A DNA stretch of 5,849 nt from Bacteriovoracaceae bacterium UBA1018 (lineage in GTDB: Bacteria; Bdellovibrionota; UBA1018). The notes under the pieces were generated by a model. It did no database searches. It saw only the letters and a list, made by a program, of their open reading frames with translations, and was not told the DNA's origin. The stretch is taken from positions 6,498 to 12,346 of the forward strand of contig DBAE01000175.1 of NCBI GenBank assembly GCA_002291495.1, written 5' to 3'. Both the position numbers and the translations under genes were made by a program. Positions 5,141-5,849 of the stretch are shown here, piece by piece (the first letter of the stretch is position 1; each line of letters opens with the position of its first letter).

Positions 5141-5719
5141 ATGAATTCTGCTTTGATTGCGCTTAAAAGTTTACCTGGCTTAATTCAGCCAAGTGCAATT
5201 CCAGAGCATTTTCCTTTTTCTCTTTTAAATCGAGGCTTTCCAAAATCTTCTCTGATTGAAGTCAGCGGCGCTTTGGGATCAGGAAAAACCGAAGTCATTT
5301 TGCAGTGCTTAAAAGAGAACCCATCTTTGCAAGTGGCTTGGATTGAAGAAGAACTCACCATTTACCCCTGCTCTTTTTTGCAAAAGAATATCGCCTTAGA
5401 ACGAGTTCTCTTTGCAGTACCCACGCAAGAAAAAGACGCACTTTGGATCGCGCATCAAGTTTTGCGCAGCCAAACTTTTCAGGTTGTCGTGCTTTCTCAA
5501 TCTCTTTTTCAGGATTCTTCAAGTTCACAGTTCTTTGATGAAACCGAATTGAGGAGGCTTCAACTTCTCGCACAACGATCACAAGCTTTGGTTATTTTGA
5601 TTTCTGAAGAACCCACGCGCGAAAAGAGTTGGCCGATCTCTCTACAAATCCATGTATCACGATGCATTCAAACCGATGCACCCGAGATTGAAATCATTAA
5701 AGCGAAGGGGTGCTTATGA
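5141..5719 (+). CDS. imuA: ImuA-like RecA-fold protein of the SOS mutagenesis cassette
   Basis: A 192-residue RecA-related protein that in other bacteria works with ImuB and DnaE2 in mutagenic translesion synthesis. After a short lead-in it has Walker A GALGSGKT (43-50). AWIEEELTIYP (66-76) aligns with RecA's FIDAEHALDP, keeping a Glu (Glu71) at the catalytic position. VVVLSQSL (115-122) stands where Walker B lies, with Ser119 replacing the usual Asp. The protein ends soon after the core, with no RecA C-terminal domain and no clear DNA-binding loops. The start is ATG 5141 with GAAGAGG (5125-5131) 9 nt upstream. The in-frame ATG at 5108 lies in the operator palindrome, upstream of the predicted transcript start, and is rejected. 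The stop overlaps the next gene by 4 bp (ATGA). Expression should be LexA-controlled. A generic RecA-like ATPase is the alternative, but the context favours ImuA. Confidence 0.85.
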   Translation: MNSALIALKSLPGLIQPSAIPEHFPFSLLNRGFPKSSLIEVSGALGSGKTEVILQCLKENPSLQVAWIEEELTIYPCSFLQKNIALERVLFAVPTQEKDALWIAHQVLRSQTFQVVVLSQSLFQDSSSSQFFDETELRRLQLLAQRSQALVILISEEPTREKSWPISLQIHVSRCIQTDAPEIEIIKAKGCL

Positions 5720-5849
5720 ACATGAATCAAACAAGAAACCGTATTGCTTGCATTGATGTTCAAAGGATTCATGAGTATGAAGGGGCGTCCGCCGAGAAAG
5801 AATTATCTGACGCTTTTTTCGCATTTGCTGAAGCTTGTTTAAGATTTAC
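5716..5849 (+). CDS. imuB: Probable ImuB, Y-family polymerase-like protein (partial, N-terminus only)
   Basis: Only 44 residues are visible before the window ends. The ATG at 5716 overlaps the imuA stop as ATGA, and AAGGGG lies about 5 nt upstream, so the two are translationally coupled. A second ATG at 5722 is possible. The start RNRIACIDVQ (7-16) resembles the first beta-strand of Y-family polymerases and ImuB. One acidic residue, Asp14, stands where active polymerases have D-x-D; the following aromatic residues are absent. ImuB usually lacks polymerase activity and acts as a hub binding the beta clamp, ImuA and DnaE2. The call rests mainly on gene order, and so little sequence cannot exclude a different Y-family protein. 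Confidence 0.65.
   Translation, partial: MNMNQTRNRIACIDVQRIHEYEGASAEKELSDAFFAFAEACLRF

Overview
The window looks like chromosomal DNA of a Gram-negative, mid-GC bacterium, most likely a Bdellovibrionota / Bdellovibrio-type deltaproteobacterium. That is an inference from three things: two lipoproteins with signal peptidase II sites, an MltD-type lytic transglycosylase, and a lexA / imuA / imuB mutagenesis locus. No mobile element, CRISPR array, rRNA or tRNA was recognised.

Left part (1-2775): a lipid-anchored MltD-like lytic transglycosylase runs leftward off the window edge (start near 764). It is divergent from a 594-residue all-helical protein (923-2707). That protein has no catalytic motif, but its pattern resembles the long helical region inside very large superfamily 1 helicases of the DUF4011/DUF3320 type. 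A strong hairpin terminator (2733-2775) separates it from the next, convergent gene.

Middle part (2778-4481): a two-helix DUF378 membrane protein (minus strand), a small lipoprotein with a lipocalin-like G-x-W motif (plus strand), a terminator hairpin, and about 220 bases of gene-free DNA rich in inverted repeats. A DUF1640-like coiled-coil membrane protein follows, whose middle consists of five 11-residue repeats.

Right part (4494-5849): an SOS mutagenesis locus. lexA (minus) is divergent from imuA (plus), and imuA overlaps by 4 bp a further gene, probably imuB, that leaves the window. In this kind of cassette LexA represses error-prone translesion synthesis carried out by ImuA, ImuB and DnaE2; no dnaE2 is visible here. 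The lexA-imuA gap holds a perfect 16-bp palindrome that is not one of the classical SOS boxes and contains the likely lexA start codon. It abuts -10-like sequence usable on both strands. This operator, with the altered LexA recognition-helix region, and the helicase-derived helical protein are the most unusual items in the window.
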